Assembly (NCBI GenBank): GCA_964534605.1
Contig: CAZHOS010000016.1
Location: 1-22,135, forward strand
DNA from: CAZHOS01 sp964534605
GTDB lineage: Bacteria; Patescibacteriota; Saccharimonadia; Saccharimonadales; VXPC01
DNA length: 22,135 nucleotides
Reading direction: 5' to 3'
Made by a program: the position numbers and the translations under genes. The notes beneath the pieces were generated by a model. The model searched no databases. It was given only the letters and a program-made list of their open reading frames with translations, and was not told where the DNA came from. How positions within the stretch are numbered: position 1 is the stretch's first letter; every line of letters begins with the position of its first letter. Below, in pieces: positions 1 to 7,161 of this stretch.

Positions 1-474
1 ATCGTGCAGTGCAAACCCGAATATATCACCCTCGTCCATGCCAGCGCTTAGCGCCATGATACTAACACCAGTCTGTTGATCGTCATTTAGAATAGCCGCC
101 TCGATAGGGGTGGATCCTCGGTATTTGGGGAGGAGCGAAGGATGTACATTAATAATCCCAAGAGGGAAGTGATCGATAGCTTTCTGGGGAACTATCATTC
201 CAAACGCCACCAGAATCGCTAGACTCGATGTACTGCTGGTGACCTCCATGACAAGCTCTTCCTTAGTGGCAACACGGCTGAGCGGGATATTATGGTTCTG
301 GGCCAAATCTGTTACTGGGCTAGAGCGCGGTTTTCGGCTTTTTTGCGGCTTGCCTTTGAGTATTATCTTCTCGATTGTGTAGCCGTCTTGGATGAGTCTT
401 TGCAAGATAGGCATCCGGGTAGGCGTACGAGTACTACTTATTTGTTCGTTACCTATAAAAACCAAGGATTTCAT
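1..474 (-). CDS. fmt: Methionyl-tRNA formyltransferase, N-terminal part (runs off left edge)
   Basis: Formylates the amino group of Met-tRNA(fMet) using 10-formyl-tetrahydrofolate, for translation initiation in the cytoplasm. The 158 visible residues cover the Rossmann-like formyltransferase domain, about half of the usual ~310 residues; the C-terminal OB-like domain lies outside the window. The family's catalytic triad is visible: N109 and H111 in INVHPSLLP, and D147 in GMDEGD, followed by the expected formyltransferase segment. The ATG at 474 is supported by a GAGGAG ribosome site about 8 bases upstream, which overlaps the TAG stop of def. The two genes are only 13 bases apart, so fmt is translated from the priA-def-fmt mRNA. 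Def removes the formyl group that Fmt adds, a classic pairing. The N-terminal 20 residues are less conserved than usual. Identification is firm. Confidence 0.93.
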   Translation of the reverse strand, partial: MKSLVFIGNEQISSTRTPTRMPILQRLIQDGYTIEKIILKGKPQKSRKPRSSPVTDLAQNHNIPLSRVATKEELVMEVTSSTSSLAILVAFGMIVPQKAIDHFPLGIINVHPSLLPKYRGSTPIEAAILNDDQQTGVSIMALSAGMDEGDIFGFALHD

Positions 475-487
475 TTGCACCGCTCCT

Positions 488-1060
488 CTACTCTGCAAGT
501 ATGTTTGCCGCTTGGATTTCTGAATAATCAACCTCTTCGTACTTGCCTTTGCTGCCAAGTTTATAGAAGCTGTTTTGGTCGACCGCACGGTCTACGATAG
601 TAATGCCTTTGATATGGTCTATCTCGTGCTGCAAAACTTCGGCGGCAAAGCCCTCTAGAGTGGCTCGCACCTCTCTTCCTGATTCGTCAAGTGCACGGAT
701 CTTTACTCGGCTATAACGGCTGACTTTGACGTAATAATCCTTGACGCTTAGGCATCCGTCGATACGCTCGATCTGCTTGCCTTCGTACTTGGTTATCTCG
801 GGATTTATGAGGGTGACAAAATTTTTGTTCTTGCTGTCTTCAAAGTCTTCGCGAACTATGATCACCCTCCACGGCTCGTTTATTTGGACGGCTGCTAAGC
901 CAACAGTTATCTCGTGCTCGCGCGAATCCTCCCAGGCCAGGGATTGATCCTTCATGACCTGTACTAGGTCTAGGATTTCTTGGTTCACGGTGCCTACTTT
1001 GCGCGAAGGCTTGCGAAGAGCTCCGTGGGGTAGGGTTATTATTTTTAGGTTATTCACCAC
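488..1060 (-). CDS. def: Peptide deformylase
   Basis: Metal-dependent hydrolase that removes the N-formyl group from nascent proteins at the ribosome exit. At 190 residues it has the normal family length. All three family motifs are present: VGLAAVQ at 53-59, DGCLS at 101-105 (metal ligand C103) and HEIDH at 145-149 (ligands H145 and H149, catalytic E146). The second motif starts with Asp where EGCLS is usual, a conservative change. The reading frame begins with two consecutive GTG codons (1060 and 1057); either could be the start, since the protein should begin just before the LKIITLPHGALRKP segment. No clear Shine-Dalgarno sequence precedes them. It lies 46 bases after priA and 13 bases before fmt on the same strand. 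The order priA-def-fmt is common in bacteria and links translation initiation to N-terminal processing. Confidence 0.95.
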   Translation of the reverse strand: MVNNLKIITLPHGALRKPSRKVGTVNQEILDLVQVMKDQSLAWEDSREHEITVGLAAVQINEPWRVIIVREDFEDSKNKNFVTLINPEITKYEGKQIERIDGCLSVKDYYVKVSRYSRVKIRALDESGREVRATLEGFAAEVLQHEIDHIKGITIVDRAVDQNSFYKLGSKGKYEEVDYSEIQAANILAE

Positions 1061-1106
1061 ACTAGTCTATCAGAACAGGGGCGCTTAGGGCAGTCAGAGC
1101 ACCACA

Positions 1107-3023
1107 CTAGAACAGCATGATCGGATCTAGCTCGATTTGCTCTTTGTCGGACCAGGTTGCGGCAAGCTCTAGCAGACTTGATCTGCGCGGCGCAAAAGCT
1201 TGGATAACCCATTCGTAGTAACCCGAGCGTTTTTCTATAAAAGAGGGTGCCGGGCCGGCAAATCGTATGGCCGGGAAGCCGGCTGACATCTTTTGGATAA
1301 TTCGGTCGCTGGCGGTCTGGACACCCTTCTGTGTCTTTCGGCGAACCCTGACAGTCGCCAGGTACTGGAATGGCGGTAGCATTGCTTGCTGACGGCGCTT
1401 GATCTCTGTTTCGTAGAAAGCATGCCAGTTTTCTGCAGCAGCTAGGTTGATAACTTCGGACTCGGGATTATTCGTCTGCAGCAGAACGCAGGTTTCTTTG
1501 ACATGCCCTCTACCAACACGCCCAATTATTTGGGATAGCTGCTGGAAGGTCAGCTCGTCTGCACGGTAGTCTGGGATGGACAGACCGGCTTCGGCTTTTA
1601 CGGCAATAACACTGGACAACAGCGGCAGGTCGAGACCCTTGGATATTAGTTGGGTGCCTATAATGACCGTACCTTTTTCTGTCGTCAGTGGCTCTAATCG
1701 CTGGTTAAGTGATTCGGCCTTGGCGTTGTCGCTATCGAAGCGGACAATTTGTCGCCCAGGTAGAGCACGGCGGAGCTCTACCTCTAACTGCTTTATCCCA
1801 GGCACTTTGTAGCTCAGCCCGCTGCCACAGTCTGCACACAGCGACTTAGGTTTGCTTGTTTTTGTGCAGATATGACACATCATCTTCGAAGTATCTTTGT
1901 GAAGAACCATAGCGTAGTCGCAATCTTGGCACTGATCCTCCCAGCCGCACTCGTCGCAGACTACAAGTCGGGCGCTGCCACGGCGATTAAAGAACACCAA
2001 CGATTGTTCTTGTCTGTCTACACTGCAGCGTATCTGAGTCAGCGCTTCCTTGGACAGCAGCTCTTTTTGTTTACGACCTCGCATATCGACTATTTTTATT
2101 GTTGGTTTTTTTGCCTCCTTCTTTGCTTTTTGGCGAAGCTCGACAATAGAGTAGCCAGAGTCTTTGAACTGTTTGTAGTGTGTTACGTTTGGGGTTGCCG
2201 AGCCAGCAACGAGCTTCGCCTTAGCAGCAGTTGCCAGTAGGCTGGCGGCATGGAGGGCGTGATAGCGAGGATCGTTTGTCTGCTTATACGAATTGTCGTG
2301 GAATTCGTCCAGAACGATTAGGCCCAAGTTTGCGACTGGGCTAAATAGGGCAGACCTTGGACCGATAACGATAACAGGTTCTTTGCTAGTAGCTACTTGC
2401 AGCCAAGCTTCTTCTCTCTCTTTCTTTGTTAGCTTGGAGTGGATGGTTATTATCTTGTTACCAAATGTTTGCTGAAATGTCTTTTGCAGCTGCGAACTAA
2501 GCCCTACTTCCGGCGAAAGGACTATGGCTGAACTACCTCTAGCCGTGGCCTGTTTGGTTAGCTCTATATAGATTCTGGTTTTACCCGACCCAGTAATTCC
2601 ATGCAGCAGGGTGGGTTTTTTGGCAGCGGTGATATCTTTTAACACCTGATCTTGGGCTGCAGTCAGTTTAGGTATTTTGCCGAGCTTGGCATCCTTAGCT
2701 GCTGGTTGGTCGGGTAGCTTTCTTTTAGGATTGGCAGAACCCAGCAGTAATTTTGCCACTCCGGAGCAGGGAATGGCCGAATTACTTCCTAGCCTTAGCG
2801 CTGCCGATAAAAGATGAAGGGGAATGCTGGTGGTCCGGTGCGTAGCGGTTATTGCCAGCGCCTTGCTGAATTTGTCTGATTGCTTGACCACAATGCCCAG
2901 GGTTTCTGACTTTCTGAAAGACACACTACATAAACTTCCTGGTGCCAGCTTTTCAGCAGAGCGGTAGGTAAACAAACGATCTGTTTTGTTCCGGGTTAGC
3001 GCCAAGAGCTTGTAGTAGTACAT
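1107..3023 (-). CDS. priA: Primosomal protein N' (replication restart helicase PriA)
   Basis: Superfamily 2 3'-5' DNA helicase that reloads the replisome at stalled forks. The 638 residues contain, in order: a short N-terminal 3'-DNA-binding region with DRLFTYRSAEKLAPGS (15-30); a reduced winged-helix region; Walker A GITGSGKT (142-149); a DEFH box (239-242, within the usual PriA DEEHD-SSYKQ segment); the zinc-binding insertion with four Cys pairs (C356/C359, C365/C368, C383/C386, C396/C399); and the C-terminal helicase lobe with GTQLISKGLDLP and QIIGRVGRG. All eight zinc ligands are kept. The N-terminal part before the helicase is about 115 residues, clearly shorter than the roughly 200 of E. 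coli PriA, so the winged-helix domain is reduced or lost. First gene of the priA-def-fmt operon. A TACAAT -10-like box sits so close to the ATG that the transcript may have almost no leader. Confidence 0.96.
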   Translation of the reverse strand: MYYYKLLALTRNKTDRLFTYRSAEKLAPGSLCSVSFRKSETLGIVVKQSDKFSKALAITATHRTTSIPLHLLSAALRLGSNSAIPCSGVAKLLLGSANPKRKLPDQPAAKDAKLGKIPKLTAAQDQVLKDITAAKKPTLLHGITGSGKTRIYIELTKQATARGSSAIVLSPEVGLSSQLQKTFQQTFGNKIITIHSKLTKKEREEAWLQVATSKEPVIVIGPRSALFSPVANLGLIVLDEFHDNSYKQTNDPRYHALHAASLLATAAKAKLVAGSATPNVTHYKQFKDSGYSIVELRQKAKKEAKKPTIKIVDMRGRKQKELLSKEALTQIRCSVDRQEQSLVFFNRRGSARLVVCDECGWEDQCQDCDYAMVLHKDTSKMMCHICTKTSKPKSLCADCGSGLSYKVPGIKQLEVELRRALPGRQIVRFDSDNAKAESLNQRLEPLTTEKGTVIIGTQLISKGLDLPLLSSVIAVKAEAGLSIPDYRADELTFQQLSQIIGRVGRGHVKETCVLLQTNNPESEVINLAAAENWHAFYETEIKRRQQAMLPPFQYLATVRVRRKTQKGVQTASDRIIQKMSAGFPAIRFAGPAPSFIEKRSGYYEWVIQAFAPRRSSLLELAATWSDKEQIELDPIMLF

Positions 3024-3029
3024 GCTGTT

Positions 3030-3035
3030 ATTGTA
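3030..3035 (-). promoter_or_regulatory. Possible -10 box of the priA operon
   Basis: TACAAT on the minus strand ends 7 bases before the priA ATG (3023). If used, transcription would start at or within a base or two of the start codon, giving a leaderless mRNA. No convincing -35 hexamer lies 16-18 bases further upstream, so the call is tentative. Confidence 0.35.
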
Positions 3036-3085
3036 GCTAAAATAGTGGGACGGGGCATAATTGACATGTAAATATTAAAAATATC

Positions 3086-3114
3086 TTGAAAAACAGCCAG
3101 TACTTATTTATAAT
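3086..3114 (+). promoter_or_regulatory. Promoter of the winged-helix gene
   Basis: TTGAAA (3086-3091), a 17-base spacer and a perfect TATAAT (3109-3114) form a near-consensus housekeeping promoter. It would start transcription near 3121, 12-18 bases before the first start codon. Just upstream (3072-3084) is an AT-rich palindrome, ATATT-AAA-AATAT, that could be an operator. Confidence 0.75.
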
Positions 3115-3138
3115 GTTGTGTGAAAGACAATAGTGTTT

Positions 3139-3441
3139 ATGTTAGATGTATTTATAACCTCACGAGTTAGGCGAAAGATTGTGGTCGTGTACGCAAAGTA
3201 CCCAGACTTTAAAACTCATGTCCGAGGTTTGGCAAAGCTAATCCGCGAAGATGCTGGTAACATTCAGCGCGAATTAAAGCGCCTAGAGAAAGTGGGCTTT
3301 TTAACCAGCGAGAAGCAAGGCAACACCAAGGTCTACTCTACTAATAAGCACTTCCCGATATTTAAGGAGTTGCAGTCGATTGTTCTGAAGACGCAGAAGC
3401 CTTCCAGCAAACGTTCCACCACCGGCGGCATCACAATCTAG
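3139..3441 (+). CDS. Small winged-helix (ArsR-like) DNA-binding protein
   Basis: A 100-residue protein (102 if the in-frame GTG at 3133 is used). Its whole length looks like one winged helix-turn-helix domain: helices around FITSRVRRKIVVVYAKYP and HVRGLAKLIRED, a recognition helix around NIQRELKRLEKVG, and a wing FLTSEKQGNTKVYSTN, followed by FPIFKELQSIVLK. This layout is typical of small ArsR/MarR-like regulators common in archaea and CPR bacteria. There are no metal-binding Cys clusters, and the ligand and targets are unknown. It is transcribed divergently from priA across a 109-bp shared region, so control of itself or of priA is possible but not shown. The ribosome site is weak (GAAAG at 3122-3126), so the choice between GTG 3133 and ATG 3139 is open. 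Confidence 0.8.
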   Translation: MLDVFITSRVRRKIVVVYAKYPDFKTHVRGLAKLIREDAGNIQRELKRLEKVGFLTSEKQGNTKVYSTNKHFPIFKELQSIVLKTQKPSSKRSTTGGITI

Positions 3442-3459
3442 CCTAAACTACCCAGCCTA

Positions 3460-3512
3460 GAATTAAACCCTGCCAAAGAGCATGGCTCTTTGCGCCGGCT
3501 TAATTCTTTCTT
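3460..3512 (+). terminator. Candidate terminator hairpin after the winged-helix gene
   Basis: Outer arms GAATTAA (3460-3466) and TTAATTC (3500-3506) and inner arms CAAAGAGC (3474-3481) and GCTCTTTG (3485-3492, loop ATG) form a long hairpin interrupted by an internal loop. TTTCTT follows. It begins 18 bases after the stop codon. The tail is only moderately T-rich. Confidence 0.5.
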
Positions 3513-3560
3513 GGCACATTCTGGATAAGTAGCTTTACGGTTCTTGTCGGGGCAGTGCCA

Positions 3561-3680
3561 TATGCACAGCCACCGCCAAGCTTCCGCATCTACTTTCCAG
3601 ACTGCACTCAAGCTGGGCGGTTTAGGTTAATGCTTCGACTTAAGTTCTGGGGGAGAAATTCCAAAATAGCTCAGAGCTAG
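3561..3680. ncRNA. Intergenic element A, copy 1 of a ~120-nt conserved pair (candidate RNA)
   Basis: This stretch lies in the 361-base gene-free gap between the winged-helix gene and rpsU. It shares ordered, equally spaced blocks with 11991-12114: GCCAC, then 12 bases on CTTCC, then CTACTTTCCAGA, CTCAAGC, AATGCTT (48 versus 49 bases after CTTCC) and GCTAG (47 versus 49 bases further). The 36 bases from CTTCC show 29 matches. In this copy CCGCCAAGCTT (3573-3583) can pair with AAGCTGGGCGG (3610-3620) with one mismatch, presenting the conserved block in the loop. GGCAGTGCC-ATAT-GCACAGCC forms another hairpin just upstream, and a T7 run follows at 3713-3719. Transcription and strand are unproven. 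In minus orientation it faintly recalls the 3' half of 5S rRNA, but the terminal helix is missing. Confidence 0.5.
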
Positions 3681-3764
3681 CACTCAAGCCAGCACCTAGA
3701 TCCACGCCTCGATTTTTTTGTTCGTTACGGCTAAGAGAAAGAAATCATCTTTCCCTTACCATGC

Positions 3765-3793
3765 TTGCATCTGGGCGACCTCTGTAGTACACT
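3765..3793 (+). promoter_or_regulatory. Promoter of rpsU
   Basis: TTGCAT (3765-3770), a 17-base spacer and TACACT (3788-3793). The start point expected near 3800 is within about 3 bases of the rpsU ATG (3803), and no Shine-Dalgarno sequence precedes that ATG, so the mRNA would be leaderless or nearly so. Confidence 0.55.
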
Positions 3794-3802
3794 TTATGCC
3801 TG

Positions 3803-4003
3803 ATGATACAAGTTACAAGAAAAGACAGTAAAGAATCTTCTGAGGGCATGCTTCGACGTTTTGGTCGTAAGGTGCAGCAGTCTGGTGTTTTAGCAAAGGC
3901 TAAACAGGGCCAGTATTTCGAGCGCGAGCTAAGCAAGCGCGAGCGACGCAAGAAGGCGATCATACGCAACAAGCGACGCGTTATTAAGCCAAGCCGCTAC
4001 TAA
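3803..4003 (+). CDS. rpsU: Small ribosomal subunit protein bS21
   Basis: Small basic protein of the 30S platform near the anti-Shine-Dalgarno end of 16S rRNA, involved in initiation. The 66 residues match the family length. They show the bS21 pattern MIQVTRKDSKESSEGMLRRFGRKVQQSG, then a long basic helix rich in Arg and Lys (FERELSKRERRKKAIIRNKRR). The start at 3803 fits the family N-terminus. It has no Shine-Dalgarno sequence and a promoter directly upstream, an odd arrangement for a protein that acts in Shine-Dalgarno recognition. It leads the cluster rpsU-yqeY-adk-map; yqeY starts 23 bases after its stop. The rpsU-yqeY pairing is widespread in bacteria. Confidence 0.96.
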   Translation: MIQVTRKDSKESSEGMLRRFGRKVQQSGVLAKAKQGQYFERELSKRERRKKAIIRNKRRVIKPSRY

Positions 4004-4026
4004 AGCAAAGACAGGGGGTTGGACTC

Positions 4027-4464
4027 ATGGATAAACTGCAGGCTTCCATAAAGCAGGCTATGCTTGCTAAAGACGCACATAAATTAGCTACGCTTAGGAT
4101 GCTCAAGAGTGCCGCTGATTTGGCCCAAAAAGAAAAGGGCGCAGACCTGGGTGAGGCCGACTTTGTAAATATTGTCCGCAAGCAGATCAAGATGCGATCA
4201 GACGCTGCAGACGGCTTTACTAAGGCGGGTGACAGCGACAAAGCAGCTAAAGAGCAGGCAGAAACAGTGTTTTTACAAGAATTTATGCCAGAGCAAATGG
4301 ACGAGGCAGAGCTCACTAGCCTCGTAGATGAGGTGATCGCAAAGGAAGGCATAGCTCTCGAGCGCCAGAATATGGGTAGGCTAATCGGCCTGGTTGCAGC
4401 TGCTGCTGGTGATAAGGCCAGTAAATCCGATATTGCCAAGCTTATAAATACAAGGATTGGGTAG
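4027..4464 (+). CDS. YqeY family protein (GatB/YqeY domain)
   Basis: A 145-residue, mostly helical protein of the YqeY family, which shares its fold with the tail domain of the amidotransferase subunit GatB. The N-terminal part KLQASIKQAMLAKDAHKLATLRML matches the family start. The family pattern VNIVRKQIKMRSDAADGFTKAGD then FLQEFMPEQMDEAEL and the C-terminal NMGRLIGLVAAAAGDKASKSDIAKLI are all present. The length equals that of full YqeY proteins. The function is not firmly known; a tRNA-related role is inferred from the GatB resemblance. The ATG at 4027 has an AGGGGG ribosome site 9 bases upstream. It follows rpsU by 23 bases, the conserved neighbourhood, and is followed 10 bases later by adk. 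Confidence 0.93.
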   Translation: MDKLQASIKQAMLAKDAHKLATLRMLKSAADLAQKEKGADLGEADFVNIVRKQIKMRSDAADGFTKAGDSDKAAKEQAETVFLQEFMPEQMDEAELTSLVDEVIAKEGIALERQNMGRLIGLVAAAAGDKASKSDIAKLINTRIG

Positions 4465-4474
4465 GGCAAGGGCT

Positions 4475-5011
4475 ATGCATATTATTTTGGGTCCTCCAGG
4501 AGTTGGCAAGACAACCCACTGCAAATTATTTGCCAAAAAGTACGATCATCACTGGGTGTCAGCAGGTGCGATACTGCGCAAGAAGGCCACCGGCCTCCAC
4601 CGCGAGGTTATGGAGAGTGGTGGCCTTGTAGATGACGAGTACGTCAACCAGCTGATCAAAGACGAGCTAGACGCCTATGATGTTCAGGAATCTCTAAAGA
4701 TATTACTCGACGGCTTCCCCCGAGACTTTTCGGAAGCACGCTGGATTATCGAGAGCTACGCTGCTGATGTCCGCTCGATTGTTCTTATTGACGCCCCAGA
4801 ACATATTCTTACCGATCGCTTAAAAAAGCGCGGCCGGGCTGACGACACAGAAGAAGCAATCGCTCATAGACTGAGCATCTTTAAAGAGGAAACAGATCCA
4901 ATCCTAGAATACTTTGCGAGCGCGGGTGTGCAGATAGTTCAGGTGGACGGTACAAAAGACGTAGAGACAGTCAACAGAGAATTTGCAGCCGCACTAGGTC
5001 AGGAGCTATAA
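4475..5011 (+). CDS. adk: Adenylate kinase, short type lacking the LID insertion
   Basis: Nucleoside monophosphate kinase (ATP + AMP to 2 ADP). With the ATG at 4475 the protein has 178 residues and begins directly with strand 1 and the P-loop GPPGVGKT (6-13). Further motifs are SAGAILR (29-35, AMP site), DGFPR (79-83) and the Arg/Asp-rich DRLKKRGRADDTEEAIAHRL (114-133) where longer adenylate kinases carry a LID domain with or without zinc. The LID is absent, as in short adenylate and UMP/CMP kinases, so substrate preference for AMP is inferred rather than certain. An upstream in-frame TTG at 4457 would overlap yqeY and add MGRARA; AGGG at 4463-4466 favours the ATG. The stop TAA abuts the ATG of map, as in the common adk-map pair. 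Confidence 0.88.
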   Translation: MHIILGPPGVGKTTHCKLFAKKYDHHWVSAGAILRKKATGLHREVMESGGLVDDEYVNQLIKDELDAYDVQESLKILLDGFPRDFSEARWIIESYAADVRSIVLIDAPEHILTDRLKKRGRADDTEEAIAHRLSIFKEETDPILEYFASAGVQIVQVDGTKDVETVNREFAAALGQEL

Positions 5012-5779
5012 ATGTCGAAGCCCAAGACCCCAGACGAGATACAGGCTATGCGCGAGGGTGGTGCTATGCTGGCCCAAGTATTAGACCTCATGGAGTCGTC
5101 TGCAAAGCCAGGGATTACTGGCAAGGAATTAGCCCTTATGGCCGCCAAAGAGCTAAAAGCACTCGGTGGCAAACCGGCGTTTTTAGGGGTGCCGGGAGGC
5201 CGCGGGGTGCCAGATTTTCCTGATGTCATCTGTATATCTATTAGCGAAGAAGTCCAGCACGGCGTGCCCAAGGACAGAGTTATAGTTGACGGTGATGTTA
5301 TCAATTTTGACTTTGGGGTACTGCATAAGGGGCTCATTACGGACTCCGGTAGAACTGTTGGGGTTGGCAACATAACCAAAGATGATAAGCGTCTCCTCAG
5401 CGGCACCAAAGAGGCCCTCATGGCAGGGCTTGGGCAAGTAAGAGCTGGCGCAAAGGTGTCGAGTATATCTGCTGCTATAGAGGATGTGCTAGAGCGCCAT
5501 CGCCTCGGCATCGTCCTAGAGCTTGTCGGACACGGTGTAGGCCACGGGCTCCACGAAGACCCCGAGATACCAAACTACCGCACAAAAGGCAGTGGCGATT
5601 ACATCCTCCGCGAGAACGAGACTATTGCAATCGAGCCGATCGCAACACTTGGTAGTGGGCGAATAAACTTTCATGAAGACGGCTGGACAATTGTTAGCTC
5701 GGACGATACTAACTCGGCCCAGTTCGAGCACACCGTACTAGTTACAGCCTCGGGCTACGAGATATTGACTAAGGCCTAA
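5012..5779 (+). CDS. map: Methionine aminopeptidase, type I
   Basis: Removes the initiator methionine after deformylation. The 255 residues show the type I pita-bread fold with all five metal ligands: D100 (INFDFG), D111 (TDSGRT), H174 (LVGHGVGHG), E208 (AIEPI) and E239 (QFEHT). The substrate-site histidines H83 (VQHGVP) and H181 are also present. There is no N-terminal SH3 or zinc-finger extension. The ATG directly follows the TAA of adk (TAAATG), and an AGGAG ribosome site (5001-5005) lies inside adk, so the two are translationally linked. It acts after the def product of the divergent operon in the same window. The gene ends 66 bases before ftsA; a very short GCC-TAA-GGC hairpin followed by TTTTT at the stop codon is only a weak terminator candidate. 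Confidence 0.97.
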   Translation: MSKPKTPDEIQAMREGGAMLAQVLDLMESSAKPGITGKELALMAAKELKALGGKPAFLGVPGGRGVPDFPDVICISISEEVQHGVPKDRVIVDGDVINFDFGVLHKGLITDSGRTVGVGNITKDDKRLLSGTKEALMAGLGQVRAGAKVSSISAAIEDVLERHRLGIVLELVGHGVGHGLHEDPEIPNYRTKGSGDYILRENETIAIEPIATLGSGRINFHEDGWTIVSSDDTNSAQFEHTVLVTASGYEILTKA

Positions 5780-5789
5780 GGCGCTCTTT

Positions 5790-5818
5790 TTCGAGGTATA
5801 AGAGTATGCTGTTATAAT
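5790..5818 (+). promoter_or_regulatory. Promoter of ftsA
   Basis: A perfect TATAAT at 5813-5818 with a weak TTCGAG -35 (5790-5795) at 17-base spacing. It is followed by a GGAG ribosome site (5833-5836) 9 bases before the ftsA ATG. Confidence 0.6.
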
Positions 5819-5845
5819 AGCTCGCAGAAAGCGGAGAAACTAAGC

Positions 5846-7081
5846 ATGTCGGATAAACAGAAGCTTTATGTAGGACTAGATGTCGGGACAACAGATGTTC
5901 GCTGTGTCGTTGGCCGAGAGATGATTGATCAGAGTGGTATCGAGATACTTTGCTTGGCTAAAAGCGCCACAACGGGAATGAAGAAGGGTGTCATAATGCA
6001 GGCTCACGATATCGTCAGCGCAGTAGACCTAGCCCTTGACGAAGCCGAGAGACTGTCGGGTATCAGGGTTGGCTCGGCTACAGTCAACATTAACGGCGCT
6101 CATATAGAGGCTATTAGCACTAAAGGGATAGCTGCAGTTAGCTCTCCGGACAGAGTTATCGCAGAGGTAGACAGAATAAGGGCCGAGGATGCCGCTGCTA
6201 CGCTACAATTGCCGCCCAACAGAGAGGTCGTTCAGCTCTATACCCGTAGCTATGGCATAGACGACCAAGCTAGCGTTAAGAACCCAATTGGCATGAGCGG
6301 GGCACGAATTGAAGCGGATGCCCTCGCTGTTACAGCCTCCTCCCCGCATATTCGATCTATAGAGTCTGTGCTCTCGCAAGCTAAAATTTCTATTAATCAT
6401 CTCTCGTCTAGCGCACTTGCTGTAGCCGAGATTGCTATGGACGCACCCTCGAGGCAGTCGAGTGTTGGCATAATAGACATTGGTTTTGGCACAACCAGTA
6501 TTGCCGTTATGCACGAGGGGGAGGTAGAGCACATCGCGGTTATACCTGTTGGCGGCATGCATATAACTAACGATCTAGCCATTGGCTTAAAGATCGACCT
6601 TGTATCCGCCGAAGATATAAAGACAGGTCAGCTGAATTTGGGTGAAAGACGCACAGGCTCCAAAAAGATTGCAGCACCTGGAGGTGACATCCCCTACGAC
6701 GTCGGAGAAGCCTACGACATCGCGGCTTCTAGGGTAGAGGAGTTAGCAGAGTTAATAGATGCCGAGCTAGCTAAGGTCAATTTCTCTAAGAATCTACCCG
6801 GTGGCATCATCGTTTCCGGCGGAGGTTCTAAGGTTAAAGGGTTGCTGACGGCTCTGCGAACCCACCTAGACTTGCCTGTACATCTTCCAAAAATTGAGTC
6901 TGTAAAAGGTGTTGAACAATTTAATGACCCGGCCTACCAGCCCGCAATCGGGCTTATGGTTCTAGACGCTATATTGCCAGCCGGCAGCGACAAACACATC
7001 CGTGGAAGCACACTAGATTCTGTTAAAAACAAGTCCATCGGGGCTATCAGGAAGCTTCGCTCATCTGTTAAGAGGACCTAG
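5846..7081 (+). CDS. ftsA: Cell division protein FtsA
   Basis: Actin-like ATPase that tethers FtsZ filaments to the membrane and recruits the divisome. The 411 residues contain the actin-fold nucleotide motifs: phosphate-1 VGLDVGTTDVRCVVG (9-23), phosphate-2 VGIIDIGFGTTS (207-218) and the adenosine motif GGIIVSGGGSKVKG (319-332). The SHS2/1C region lies between the first two. After a spacer the protein ends in SIGAIRKLRSSVKRT, short and basic, a plausible amphipathic membrane-targeting helix as in other FtsA proteins. Length is typical. It has its own promoter and a good GGAG site, and is followed 80 bases later by ftsZ, which has a separate promoter. The usual ftsQ/ddl/mur genes are not upstream, so the division cluster here is reduced to ftsA-ftsZ. 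Confidence 0.95.
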   Translation: MSDKQKLYVGLDVGTTDVRCVVGREMIDQSGIEILCLAKSATTGMKKGVIMQAHDIVSAVDLALDEAERLSGIRVGSATVNINGAHIEAISTKGIAAVSSPDRVIAEVDRIRAEDAAATLQLPPNREVVQLYTRSYGIDDQASVKNPIGMSGARIEADALAVTASSPHIRSIESVLSQAKISINHLSSSALAVAEIAMDAPSRQSSVGIIDIGFGTTSIAVMHEGEVEHIAVIPVGGMHITNDLAIGLKIDLVSAEDIKTGQLNLGERRTGSKKIAAPGGDIPYDVGEAYDIAASRVEELAELIDAELAKVNFSKNLPGGIIVSGGGSKVKGLLTALRTHLDLPVHLPKIESVKGVEQFNDPAYQPAIGLMVLDAILPAGSDKHIRGSTLDSVKNKSIGAIRKLRSSVKRT

Positions 7082-7097
7082 AATAAAAGGTGTTCGC

Positions 7098-7126
7098 TTG
7101 AGTAAATATCTTGATACACGTATACT
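7098..7126 (+). promoter_or_regulatory. Promoter of ftsZ
   Basis: TTGAGT (7098-7103), a 17-base spacer and TATACT (7121-7126) lie in the 80-base gap between ftsA and ftsZ. The leader is about 30 bases and contains GGAG (7145-7148), 13 bases before the ATG, a long but usable spacing. Confidence 0.72.
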
Positions 7127-7161
7127 ATAGCTAGTTATTAACCCGGAGATAAACTTTATTT

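Noticed and set aside
292..600. Plus-strand frame across fmt and def
   Set aside because: Antisense to two clearly conserved genes; no recognisable protein features.
3573..3690. 5S rRNA on the minus strand (and again at 11991-12114)
   Set aside because: GAACTTAAGTCGAAGC and GGAAAGTAGATG resemble 5S blocks and the length fits, but no terminal helix can form, the helix IV region is only about six bases, and the two copies differ too much. A covariance search would settle it.
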